In this document: in pieces, positions 1-10,580 of the stretch | How positions within the stretch are numbered: position 1 is the stretch's first letter | Layout of the letters: each line of letters opens with the position of its first letter | Source: Psococerastis gibbosa | Lineage: Eukaryota; Arthropoda; Insecta; Psocodea; Psocidae | DNA length: 64,000 bases | Assembly: GCA_963971405.1 (NCBI GenBank) | Contig: OZ020484.1 | Span: forward strand, 33,378,770-33,442,769 | Direction: 5' to 3' | Program-made: the position numbers and the translations under genes | The notes under the pieces: generated by a model | Databases searched by the model: none | The model's input: the letters and a program-made list of their open reading frames with translations, nothing else | Told to the model about the DNA's origin: nothing

Positions 1-342
1 ATAACGACTACAATATATGTGAATTTAAAAGAAATCGTTGGAGCCATTTTTGGGAAATAAGTTTCCTAGACGTTTTTTTGGAGTTTTTTGAGAATAAAAC
101 CCCCCCCAAATTGAGTTAGCCCCAAATAAAAAATATTGTTCCGAGGTATGACTTTTGTAAACCTACATGCCAAATTTCATCAAAATCGACTTAGTAGTTT
201 GCCCGGAAATCGACAGACATTTCGTAAAAAACACTTTTTTGAGTTCCTGGAACCTCAAAACGTGTAAATCCGTTGAAATCTTGGAATCAAAAATTTCGAC
301 TGTCACAAAGCTTTCCTTATACTACGTATAAATTGGAAAGCA
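1..342 (+). repeat. M1 repeat, 3' part, cut by window edge
   Basis: This is the right part of the ~815 bp dispersed element called M1 here, best seen at 9205-10019 and 53181-53979. It ends in a small hairpin (GCTTTCC, TTATA, CTACG, TATAAATT, GGAAAGC) whose last 15 bases (ATAAATTGGAAAGCA) are the inverse of the left end of full copies. It also carries the internal block AAATTTCATCAAAATCGA. No coding potential is seen. Confidence 0.85.
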
Positions 343-1536
343 ATAAAGACAATTTTTATTCTTTCTCTCTTTCTTTCAGTACTTGCTGTAACATTCTAAT
401 TCATGGTAATATATGGTACATTCACCATTCATTTCGTAGGCTGGTAGTTGTTAGTAGTACATGCATAGTAGACAATTAATTATAGTAGTAAAGTTGACCT
501 TGCTTTAATGAAGTAAACAGCATAGACACTGCACCCGATAAAAAATACTAACCTGATCTTTGAACCATTTCACTTTCATCATTTCCGGGATTTCAAACCT
601 GTGATTATCTAACTCTTCTCTTTTATCTGCTGTTATTTCGGAATGCGACCCTATGTAAGCTAGTAAATAGAATGAAAGCAATGGGGAATCTAGGATTTTG
701 ACTGTGGGTTTTTGACGAAATAAGTTCTCATGCAAAGCCATAATAAATTAAAAAAGTGGCCAGATGAAAAATTCATATAAAACGCAAGCTTTGAAATGAA
801 ATTTTCAATTTCTCATCTGCAGCCTGATCCTGGCGATTATAATACCGGTTTCAGCCAAAGTCAACGGTCATAATTTTCTTGTCAACAAAATATTTTGAAA
901 TCTATCTCATAAACTCGTTATTAAGATACATGTATGGTAAACAATCAACAAATTACTATGCATGAAGATCAAAGGATTCAATATTTTACATCAAAGCAGG
1001 TATACCTGCAACAAAGGAGAACTACTTTAAAAAGGTTACTTTGCGTCATTTAGTAACGTTTTGTTGTTATATTTTCTTTATTGTAATTTTTTATACGATG
1101 AAAAATACAATTAGTTTACCTACCGTTCGAAAGTCATGAGGTTTGTCTGAACACTTGTTCATCGTTCATGAAGTGCTCCTTAAGAGAAATTACAAAAGTT
1201 AAATTTAATTATTATTACAATAAATGTAACTTAAATGTAACTAACAATATAACTATTCTAGGATTCTAAATAAGTTTTCTAATTCTAAAAAGTTTTTTTT
1301 TTTAATGTTAGGTGTCTAAGCTGGAGAAATAAATAAATAAATAAATACCCTATCTAATCTCCATACTTTCTAAACTATCAAGTACTACAAGTAGGCCCAC
1401 TAGGTACAGATTAGATTGCCCTTGTTGGCAATACGCAAAATCATTAAAGTCGCTGGAGAGACGATGGACGTTGATTCACTTGATATGTTGGACCCAGGGC
1501 AACTGCGATGACTGAGCGTCCGGCTTTCCTATTCCG
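343..1536. other. intergenic, nothing recognised
   Basis: AT-rich sequence with a short AAAT-type microsatellite near 1325-1345. No gene, RNA or clear element is seen in the stretch. The short ORFs lack family motifs and splice context. Confidence 0.6.
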
Positions 1537-1966
1537 CATATGTGTTCCGCTATTCCCTCTTTAAAATACCTTCCTGTTTGCTTAATATAAAAAAAAAACA
1601 ATCCTTGTATAATTACAGTCTATAGTGTTGCTAAGGAGCTAAGCCATTGATTTCGTCCCTTTCTCCAAATTAGACTTGTATTTTAATTAGTTATTTACCC
1701 AGCGCGTCCACTGAATAATAGAATCCAATGGGGTTGTGGTAGCCTACCGTAAGCGGGTCCAAGACATGACCTTGATGTCTTATTAATTAGGTACTGTACA
1801 CAAGTACCTTAACTATGCGGTATCTATGCACTGTATTTGAACCATTTCACTGACCATATTATTTCCTGGACTGCAGTATATGCAGCCTCCAGTCCCAGCC
1901 CAGCTATTATCTAACCATCACCTGTTTATTAACTCGCACATGTATATTAGCCATTCGGTTTTGCCA
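1537..1966. repeat. dispersed repeat R1, copy 1
   Basis: About 430 bp that recurs in the same orientation at about 13530-13927, with substitutions and small indels. Shared landmarks are TTCCGCTATTCC at the left, GTCCACTGAATAATAGAATCC in the middle (split over small differences) and TTTGAACCATTTCACTGACC near the right. No terminal repeat or coding capacity is evident, so the class is unknown. Confidence 0.8.
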
Positions 1967-2711
1967 ACTAATGATGTTTATGGGGCAAGGAAAGTAGTTA
2001 TTAGAATGGTGCGAATTTGTCATCGCCCATCAATAACTGAACGTTTAACTAAGTTGACACGCTTTCATTTTAAATGGGCTCTTTTATGCCTTGCAACAGG
2101 TGGCCCCCAATTATGTACATTGGTCTAGATTTGTAAGCAACAAATTACTTTCCTGGGAAATTAGTGCTCTAAGGTAATTATTTAGTTTAGCCATGATATA
2201 ATCCGACATTTAGCCCACCCAAACTACTTTAAGAAGAAAATAGCATTTTTTACCCTGCATAAAGACATTCAAAAAAAAATAAACCAGCTTTCTTGCACCA
2301 AAGCTTCTGAATGCTCAACCCTTCAAATGTATAACGAATTCAGCTTTTACCAAGGAACTATTAGCTTGGCTGTAAGTTTTCTTTATCATTCTTTTCTTTC
2401 TTTTGTTTGTTTCTTTCTATCCATTGAAACTTGAAGTGCATAGATTGACCTTTTTCATTTATACAATCAAACAATAATGTTTCATTAATATTTTCTACAA
2501 CACCCATTTTAAATGAAGATTTTTAAACAGATAAGCTAAGCCAAACGTTCTAAACAAAATAAATTAATTCTTACAACGGAATCAATACATATGTTAATCA
2601 CTTATGAGTGACTATGACCATGAGTCAAATTAATTTAATTATCGCAGGCCAACGCACCCAATGAAATAATGGACAAAAAAATCAGTAAAATCTCCCTTCA
2701 TTGTGCAGATA
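1967..2711. other. intergenic, nothing recognised
   Basis: AT-rich non-coding sequence with no repeat partner noticed elsewhere in the window and no gene-like signal. Confidence 0.5.
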
Positions 2712-2940
2712 TAGTCCGTTCACTACTTTGATGGTCACAAACTGCGCCCTTGTTGCACGATCGAAACAAAAACCCGGATTATTAGTTGTCCTTTCACTAT
2801 TTGGAGAAGTTACAACCGCAAGGTTGTCTTCTTACGTTCGTAGAGAAAGAACTTGCGGTCATAAACCCTTCCAAGTAGTGAGAGGTCAACTGTGGTTGTT
2901 TAGAGCTTGCAACAAGGGTGCATCCCGTGAACGGACACTA
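2712..2940. mobile_element. foldback element, diverged arms
   Basis: The left end reads TAGTCCGTTCAC and the right end read backwards is TAGTGTCCGTTCAC. Arms of about 100 bp align imperfectly, sharing GCACCCTTGTTGCA-like and ACTACTT-like blocks, and meet near a CCGCAAGGTTG / AACTTGCGG centre. This looks like an old non-autonomous foldback or MITE. The ORF across it is a by-product. Confidence 0.55.
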
Positions 2941-3313
2941 AGTGTATGCATGCTGTATGCAGCAATGCATCTTGATATACCAATTAATCAGCTATACCAA
3001 TTGTTGCCATTTATTGGCAATACTCGCCTAATTGTTCACGCCAAATAACTTAAGTACTCATTTGTTTGAGTGTAATGTGGAAATGTGACGAAATAATGAA
3101 GAACGTGGTTACATTTTATAAGAACTACGTGGTTTATACATTAGGAGCATGGTGGTTTACAAATAGCCGTTACAGGGCCAAGAGCGCGTACCTGATCTTA
3201 TCAAGCCTTAAAAAGCCTATAAACGAGCAAGTCCTCTCAATTCACTGACCTTTGGGTTGATAGTAGACCTCGAGGATTGCGAAAATTGCCAAAGGAAGTC
3301 CGACAACTGCTTT

Positions 3314-3675
3314 AACTCAGCTATTATTACAAGTATATTCTCGTCTTAGGATTTGGAAACCAGAGTCTTTATAGCCTATTAAAGGCAAACTGCTGGCCGC
3401 GATGGTGGGACCCAGTCCAACTAGGTTCGGCTTCACACCAGTTTCAGGAATCAGGTATCGGGTACAGCGCCCCGGATCCCCTGAGGTGCCAAAGTTCATA
3501 TATATTTTATAGTGAGCTACATACATCACTGTCGCTTGAAAGGTCTCTGTGAGAAATACTTACGCTTACCAAGACTACTCACAATGGTTGGACCATCGCG
3601 GCCAGTCTGCCTTTAAAAAGTTGTAAAGACTCTGGTTTCCAAATCCTTAGACGAGAATATAATAATAGCTGAGTC
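3314..3675. mobile_element. foldback element with ~90 bp inverted arms
   Basis: The left arm (ACTCAGCTATTATTA, then TTCTCGTCTTAGGATTTGG, then CCAGAGTCTTTA, then CTGGCCGCGATGGT) is repeated inverted at the right end with few differences. The loop is ~170 bp. Inverted arms with no coding capacity fit a MITE or foldback transposon. No clear target duplication was found. Confidence 0.75.
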
Positions 3676-4136
3676 TAGACTTTCTAGTCTTATGGTTCGC
3701 ACAGGTAAAAATAAAGTCGTTATTTATTTATTTATACATGAACAGCTTGGGAGGAGAGTAACAAATTTCCCAATGTCCGAGGATTCTGTTTGCGCCCAGC
3801 GCCCCCCCCCCCTTCTGCGCTGGAAACAGTGTATAGTGTATACAGCATTGTTTTTGTAGTATATACATGTACGTATGTAAGTAGCCTTCTTCTTCAAAAA
3901 GCCATGACCGTCAACTGTTGCCAAAATCAAGGTCATCTGCATTTAGGGAGATTTTCTGCTCCCATGGACAAAGGGATGCCCATGCCTTAACTCCAAGAAG
4001 GTATCTCTGACCGGACCCCTCTCGGTAAGTGACTGTGTTAGCCGTCAATGGAATGAACATTGTCCAGTCCCCACCACGAGGAGGTACAGTTCAGGAGGAG
4101 TTTGCTATGTACATACATCAGCATAGGCACTCACAC
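3676..4136. other. intergenic, nothing recognised
   Basis: Non-coding sequence with a C-run near 3803-3812. No gene or element was recognised. Confidence 0.45.
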
Positions 4137-4722
4137 AATAAACAAGACTAACAAATTTAAGTACCTGGGCAGTACTATTGAACAGAATGGCGGATGTGAA
4201 GATGATGTCAAATGTCGAATTAAGGCCGGGTGGATGAAATACAGGGATATGGCACCTATATTGACGGACCGCAAGATGCCGATGAAACTCAAAGGCCGAG
4301 TGTATAAACAAATGGTACGTCCGAGCATGCTATACGGGTCGGAATGCTGGCCACTCAAAAGGGACGAGGAGAATATGCTACATGTAGCCGAAATGCGTAT
4401 GTTAAGAAGAGCATGTGGCTTTTCTCTGATTGACAGAGTGAGAAACACCGACATAAGATGCCAAATGAGAACAAGAGACATCCACGAAAAGCTGCGAGAA
4501 AGACGACTAAGCTGGTGGGGGCACGTCGAGAGGAGGGGGGACAACGAGTTGATAAAAAGAGTGCGATCAACACCCGTACCAGGAACCAGAGCACGTGGAC
4601 GACCAAAAATCTCACTGGCGAGTAAAACACGGAAGGACCTACTAATTGCCAATCTCTCGAAGGAACAGGCCCAAGACCGGGTGACCTGGAAGCGTTGCTG
4701 TCGTGCCGCCAACCCCCCGTGA
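4137..4722 (+). pseudogene. RTE-type LINE reverse transcriptase, C-terminal fragment
   Basis: An open frame of about 195 codons encodes the end of a non-LTR retrotransposon reverse transcriptase and the region after it. Visible motifs are FKYLGSTIEQNGG, the thumb-like RIKAGWMKYRDM block, RPSMLYGSECW, MRMLRRACG and RRLSWWGHVERR, ending in RWKRCC-like residues and a stop. The endonuclease and the catalytic palm are absent, so the copy is 5'-truncated and dead on arrival. The long ORFs on the other strand are shadows of it. FKYLG...LYGSECW is typical of the RTE clade; exact clade assignment would need a tree. Confidence 0.85.
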
Positions 4723-5531
4723 AGGGAAATGGCGCTGAAAAAGTAAAGTATACAGTATACAATCACAACACCCAGCACTAAGTACCCATCGGTGGGACTT
4801 CTTATCCCGGGAGGCTGGGGGGGGGGTCTGTAGGTCTAGCATGTACGCTGTTTAAAGTAGCGGTACATGACCGTGGGCAGAGCCCGGGGCCCGTAAGTGC
4901 TGTCGACGGCCCTGAATATAGGCATTTCCCAAATCCCGTTTCCTTCTACAAAAGCCAATCAGACGAGCCACGCCAGCAGCTCCCGCTCCCAGCATTCAAA
5001 TTAGCTCTGACAAAGTACGGAAAAAGTTAAAAGTAAATAACTTCGACGCGTTCATTTTGTCTGAGTGAACTTTAGCTAGCTGGCGGCTAACTGTAATTTA
5101 ACAGACTTCAACTGCGATGGAAGAAAAAGGAATAAATGTTTATTTTCATTAGCAGAAAGAAACAAAGAGGGCTGATACAAATACTGCTGCTCATTTCCAT
5201 GTAATCTCAATTCTAATTTTTTTTTCCAGCTGACGGGGGTGCTGAGTTGCAGCAACGTATTGTATTTTCTATAGAATCCCCGCTTTTTTTCCTATAGTTA
5301 AAAAAGTATCTTATTTTATCTTTATGGGTAGTATGGGCCATACGATTTTTTACACGTTCTTTATATTACTATTGTATAGGCCGTGGTGGCAAAATAGGGG
5401 GAGGGGGGAAGACTAAGCGGTGAGAAGTCCTATTACAATCTTCATGGGGCGGGTCCCAGTCGCTGACAGAAAAATTGAAAAATGAACAATATACAGTAGG
5501 CCTATATAAGCCTGTAATGGAAACGGATTTT
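4723..5531. other. intergenic, nothing recognised
   Basis: The beginning may be the 3' untranslated tail of the LINE fragment (GC-richer up to ~4980). The rest is AT-rich with no recognised feature. Confidence 0.4.
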
Positions 5532-6353
5532 TGCTTTCCAATTTATACGTAGTATAAGGAAAGCTTTGTGATGGTCCAAATTTTCGATTCCGAGATTTCA
5601 GCGGATTTACACGTTTTGAGGTCCCAGGAACCAAAAAAAGTGGTTTTTACGAAATGTCTGTCTGTCGCTCTGTCGCTCTGTCTGTCTGTCTGTCAGTCTG
5701 TGCGTCGAAATTCGGTATATACGTTTACAAAAATAATACCTCGGAATCTTTTATTTTTATTTTGGGCTATCTCAATTGGGGGGGGGGTTTTATTCTCAAA
5801 AAACTGCAAAAAAACGTCAAAAAAAATTATTTCCCAAACACGGCTCCAACGATTTCTTTTAAATTCACATATATTGTAGTCGTTATTAATGTTGATAAAA
5901 TGCAGGGGGTCGCTTGCCCCTTCATAGTTTGCTTCTGGGGGTAAAACAATAAAATTAACAAATTTTAATGAAAAATGACTAAAAAATAATTTTTCTGTGA
6001 AACCTTTCCATCGATGATTTCTACCTTCAGGCATGTTTTAGGTGTTAAAATGAGTAACGAAACCGGACAGATTGCTTTCCCAAAAAACTGTCTGGTTTTG
6101 TGCAAAAATAAAGTTTTCGAAAAAAATGATAGAAAATTCACGGTCAAATGCATTGCGTGCCCTACCATTATTGCTGTGTGGTAATTTGTTGGTCTGTCCT
6201 ATCTAGAATTTACGTCAACCCCAGTGACGTCAGGTGGACAGTCCCCTCCATCCCCCCCCCCCTCCAGAGATATCGGAAATTTAACTAGAGGAAAATTATT
6301 TACCATTTAATTACTAAATTTCTCTATCTACTAATTTTGATAAATTGGAAAAA
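5532..6353 (-). mobile_element. M1 element, near full length, reverse orientation
   Basis: Same family as 9205-10019 but inverted. It opens with TGCTTTCCAATTTATACG and closes with ATAAATTGGAAAA. Inside are a variable CAGA/TCTG tract (about 5656-5698), the block TTGGGGGGGGGTTTTATTC and a poly-C run (about 6249-6262), all shared with other copies. The similarity runs on past 6353 into a short flank (CGAGTAAACTAA), so the true left end may lie ~20-30 bp further out. Confidence 0.85.
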
Positions 6354-6375
6354 ATGTTCGAGTAAACTAAAAGTT

Positions 6376-7000
6376 CTTTAGAAGGTACTTGTTTTATAAA
6401 TGCTCCCGATAGCTGTTTGTCTAACAACGTACACATCGCATAAAATTTTCATAAAAATTTGGAAAAAATGGACGTACGCAGCTTTTAAATTAGGGGGCAC
6501 AATCTTAGCGCCCCTTGCGCAGGAGCCCGAGGCTTCCGTCTCTCCTGGGCAAAATAGTCCTGAAGCCCTATTATGGTGATTTGGGAATAACGTAGCACCG
6601 GAGTTTATATAATACCGTTGTTAATTTGTTAATTAATACCGCATTAGCAAGGTGTCACGTGACAGTGATGATTCAATTGTTTTAAACAAAAGAGTGCAAA
6701 ATGCGTGGGAAATTCAATTAATAAAATATTGAAATACTAGAGAATGGTTGCATTGTTTTATAATTGAAAGAAATACTAATAATAATTCAAATGTACATGT
6801 AGAGTTTAGGAATATAATAAGAATTTTAATTAGTGTGTCTACATTTAAGGGAGAACAAATTTAAAACTATGGCCAAAGATGAATTTATCAATTCATTCCT
6901 CCTACGGAGAAACTGGTAACTATTATATATTTGCCATTAAATGGTTGTCATTCCCACGAGATTGCTCTCTGGGCTTGATTTAAATTCATAGTGTAGTCCT
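6376..7000. other. intergenic, nothing recognised
   Basis: AT-rich non-coding DNA. No feature could be supported. Confidence 0.45.
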
Positions 7001-7214
7001 AATAAACAAAAAATAACAAAAACTTAGAGTTTTAGAAAAACTTGTTGTAACAACCCGAATTAGTAAAACCCAAATAATCGTTAAGAAATTAACTTTGTCT
7101 AAGAAACCCACTTGTGTTAGTATAAAACCCTGAGCGCTTTCGGTTTTACTAATTCGGGTTGTTATAACAAGTTTTTCTAAAACTCTAAGTTTTTGTTATT
7201 TTTTGTTTATTAAA
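7001..7214. mobile_element. M2 MITE with ~75 bp terminal inverted repeats
   Basis: The left arm reads AATAAACAAAAAATAACAAA then AACTTAGAGTTTTAG then AACAACCCGAATTAG; the right arm is its near-perfect inverse. The centre is ~65 bp. A longer relative carrying an inserted LINE is at about 17500-18490. There is no coding capacity, so it is a non-autonomous DNA element. Confidence 0.85.
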
Positions 7215-8420
7215 TTGAAATACCACGAAGGAAGTGACGAGTAATCTAATTATTTATGTTTAGTCCTACTTGTATACTTCTACTGGTGATCAATATACAG
7301 TCCAATCTACATCATTGCAGCAGGACCTTGACCTCTATAAGTACGAGCTCCACTTAGTATAGCAGTTCCTTTATAAACTTTAATGTTTAGGCAACTAACC
7401 AGCATGTTTCCTACAGATAAGAAATTAATTGTGACCAGTGAACTTGTTAATTAAACCTCATCCCAGTTCAAATAAACGTATTATTTCAAACCGGAGTAAT
7501 TACCCACAACGGAACAGGGGGTAAATCAACATTAACCAGCGGTGTGGAAAATGTTGACAGCAACCACATCTGCGGCAGTGATGAGCGAAATATAGCCTTA
7601 CCTTTTGTATATCCCTTGCTGATTGCTGCAAAGGGATTATAACAGTTGTACACCTTGTTAAGTGCCAAATACTAAGCTTAGGTATGTCATTTTCTGTTTC
7701 TAACAAACTCTCTTTGACGTCCACTGATGAGGTTTATTTTACTTCATGCATGAAATGTTTTCCACAGTTTACCGCAAGCTTTTGATTGCCTTCTCCCTTA
7801 CTCATTATATCAATGTCGCTTTGCGTCGTTCAGTACCGTATACTGTTGATAGGATGTATTCTTATTATTGATACTGATAATTTTGTTGATGTTGTATAGT
7901 GCACTTCCTCCAAATTAGAGCAAACGTCGAGTTCTTTACAAAATTGAAATTAACTTATAAAAAGGGCACCGAGGTTTTTGTGAACCTACAGTATTGGTCA
8001 TAAATCCTGGAACAAACACGTTTATGACTTTTCATACAAAATTAGTTCACATATCAAACGCACATGCTATTGTAGTATCGTGGGTGGTACCACACACTAT
8101 CACCAAAAAACGTTGAAATTGGATCAGTGGTTTCAAGAGGATGAGCTGAAGACGGAATTATGTCGTTGGCCATAATGGTTGGAAAAACTAAATAAATGAA
8201 ACTGACTCGTATTTGATTCAATATATTAATATTTAGTGTGACCATCATGGCTCTCATCACCTCAGCACATCAATTGGGCATTGACTGTATCGGGGAAGTG
8301 CAGTAATTGCACCGGCACCATTGTCCTTCCAGACGTCTTCAATAGTTCTTCAAAGTTCTTAAATACACCTCACTTTCTTCCGGTCCACTTCACGAGGAAT
8401 CATTTGCCATAGGTTTTCAA
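7215..8420. other. intergenic, nothing recognised
   Basis: No gene, RNA or repeat copy recognised. Short ORFs here have no conserved motif. Confidence 0.5.
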
Positions 8421-8600
8421 TGTACATGCCGAATTTCATTTAAATCCACCGAGTAGTTTGCCCACAAATCGACGGAGAAACAGACAGACAGACCATCAGA
8501 AGACCGACCAACCGACAGACTGACAAACATTTTTTTTGGGGTTCCTGGGACCTCAAAACGTGTAAATCCACTGAAATCCCGAAATCGAAAATTTCGACTA
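8421..8600 (+). repeat. M1-related fragment
   Basis: Contains the internal M1 landmarks GTACATGCCGAATTTCATT, CGAGTAGTTTGCCCA, a CAGA tract, GGTTCCTGGGACCTCAAAAC and AAAATTTCGAC. Neither terminus is present, so it is a degraded internal fragment. Confidence 0.7.
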
Positions 8601-8619
8601 ATGATATCCATGAACTTTA

Positions 8620-9176
8620 CTGAGGGAACTTTTAGTTCCCAGTATCTTTCATGGAAGAACTAAACCCTAAAATTAAAAATACCTGAAAATTTGACGGATT
8701 AGTCTTTTACAACTTGAGTAGACTAAATCTGTAATTACTTGCTTATTTAATCTAATAAAAAGGAAACATTCAATAAAAACATCTGATTTTGGGGGGTGCC
8801 AATTTTCCACATCCTCTTTGTCATTTACTACTTAAGAGGACATGCTACGTAGAAACTGAGCACCCCAAAATTTGCTGTTTTTATTAACTTTTTATTTTTT
8901 AATTAATTAACAAAGCATGTTATTAAAAATTTGGCTCATGTAAGTTGTAGAAGACTACTTCGTGCATCACATAATAGGGTATTTTTACTTTTCGGTTTTG
9001 TAGTTCTTCAAAAAATCCCAGAATACGCGAAATTTTAGTCCTGTCCTGTCTGTTCTGGTATTTATGGAAGAACTAAGGTACCAAAAATTTAATATTTCCT
9101 ATTTTATGATGCACGAAGAACTCTTCTACAACATCCATGAGCCAAATCTTTAATGACTTGCTTTGTTATTTAAATA
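8620..9176. mobile_element. M3 foldback element
   Basis: Inverted arms centre on TTTGGCTCATGTAAGTTGTAG / CTACAACATCCATGAGCCAAA and GAAGACTACTTCGTGCATCA / TGATGCACGAAGAACTCTTC. An outer pair, TTTCATGGAAGAACTAA and TTTATGGAAGAACTAAGG, also recurs. The same arms occur at 44678-45034. It abuts the next M1 copy on the right. Confidence 0.65.
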
Positions 9177-9204
9177 AAAGAACCGGTCCGAGTTTACTCG
9201 AACA

Positions 9205-10019
9205 TGCTTTCCAATTTATCAAAATTAGTAGATAGAGAAAATGAGTAATTCATGGTAAATAATTTTCCTATGGTTAAATTTCCGATATCTCGGGGGGGGG
9301 GGGGGGGGGGGTTGTCCACCTGACGTCACTGGAGGTGAGGTAAATTCTAGATAGGTCAGAAAAATTACCACACACCAATACTGGCAGGGCACGCAATCCA
9401 TTTGAGCGTGAATTTTCTATAATTTTTTTCAAAAAACCATTTTTTTTTTACAAAACCAAATGCTTTTCTGGGAAAGCAACCTGTCCGGTTTCGTTACTCA
9501 ATTTAACACCTAAAACATGCCTGAAGGTAGAAATCATCGATAGAAAGGTTTCGCAGAAAAATTACTTTTTAGTCATTTTTCATTAAAATTTAGTTATTTT
9601 TATTTTTTTACCCCAAGAAGCAACCTATCAAGGGGCACAAGCAACCCCCCGCATTTCGTTAACATTAATAACGACTACAATATATGTGAATTTAAAAGAA
9701 ATCGCTGCAGCCGTTTTTGAGATATAATTTTTTAGACGTTTTTTTGGAGTTTTCTGAGAATAAAACCCCACCAAATTAAGTTAGCCCCAAAAAAAAAAAA
9801 TTGTTCCGAGGTATGATTTTTGTAAACCTACATGCCGAATTTTATCAAAATCGACCGAGTAGTTTGCCCGGAAATCGACGCACAGACAGACAGACATTTC
9901 GTAAAAACCACTTTCTTGGGTTCCTGGGACCTTAAAACGTGTAAATCCGTTGAAATCTCGAAATCGAAAATTTCGACCGTCACAAAGCTTTCCTTATACT
10001 ACGTATAAATTGGAAAGCA
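9205..10019 (+). mobile_element. M1 element, reference full-length copy (815 bp)
   Basis: A full copy bounded by TGCTTTCCAATTTAT and its inverse ATAAATTGGAAAGCA. In order it holds a run of about 20 G (~9293-9312), GGTGAGGTAAATTCTAGAT, GGTTTCGTTACTCAATTTAA, AACACCTAAAACATGCCTGA, AAAACCCC, the AAATTTCATCAAAATCGA-like block, a CAGA tract and a terminal hairpin. No ORF spans it. Short inverted ends with no coding capacity suggest a non-autonomous DNA transposon; no clean target duplication is seen. The shared flank AAGAACCGGTCCGAGTTTAC lies just left of the inverted repeat in three copies, so the real end may be outside it. Confidence 0.85.
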
Positions 10020-10085
10020 AAAGTAGAAAGTAAATAAAACCAACAAATTTTGGTAGTGCTCATTTCCTACGTAGCATGTTCTCTT

Positions 10086-10580
10086 AATGCATATGTGAAT
10101 TTAAAAAAAAAAACGTTGAAACTGTTTTTGAGATAACATATTTTTAATTATTTTTTGTGGGTTTTTGGGACATATTAAACGCCCAAATTGAATGTATCCG
10201 AAAAATAAACAAAATAAATGTTGACAATTTCATCAAATTCTAGAGTTAACTGAGTTACAGCCAGACATTTCGCAAAAGACACTTGTTAGGGGTCCTGGGA
10301 CCATTGAAAACTCGAAATCGAAAAATTCGACCAATGCTTTCCTTATACCAATGCATAAATAGGGAAGCAAAAACATAATATGATCCCAAGATATAATTTT
10401 TGTGTACCTACCTTATATCACGAATCTCATCATTAAAATCCATTGAGCAGTTTGCCCACAAATCGATGGACAGACAGACCAACCAAGGTACAGACATTTC
10501 GTAAAAAAATATCTTTTGTGGTAATATACTGCGTATATATACAGTAACTATAAGTCCGGTGAAATCTCAAAAATCAAAAA
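10086..10580 (+). repeat. two diverged M1-related fragments
   Basis: 10086-10371 and 10386-10580 repeat diverged M1 landmarks: ATGTGAATTTAAA, GGTCCTGGGACC, GAAATCGAAAAATTCGACC, CTTTCCTTATACC, and then GTGTACCTACC, GCAGTTTGCCCACAAATCGATGG and CATTTCGTAAAAA. Both lack intact ends. Confidence 0.6.

Noticed and set aside
4131..4778. 215-codon reverse ORF over the LINE
   Set aside because: Antisense shadow of the LINE frame; the forward frame has clear reverse-transcriptase motifs.
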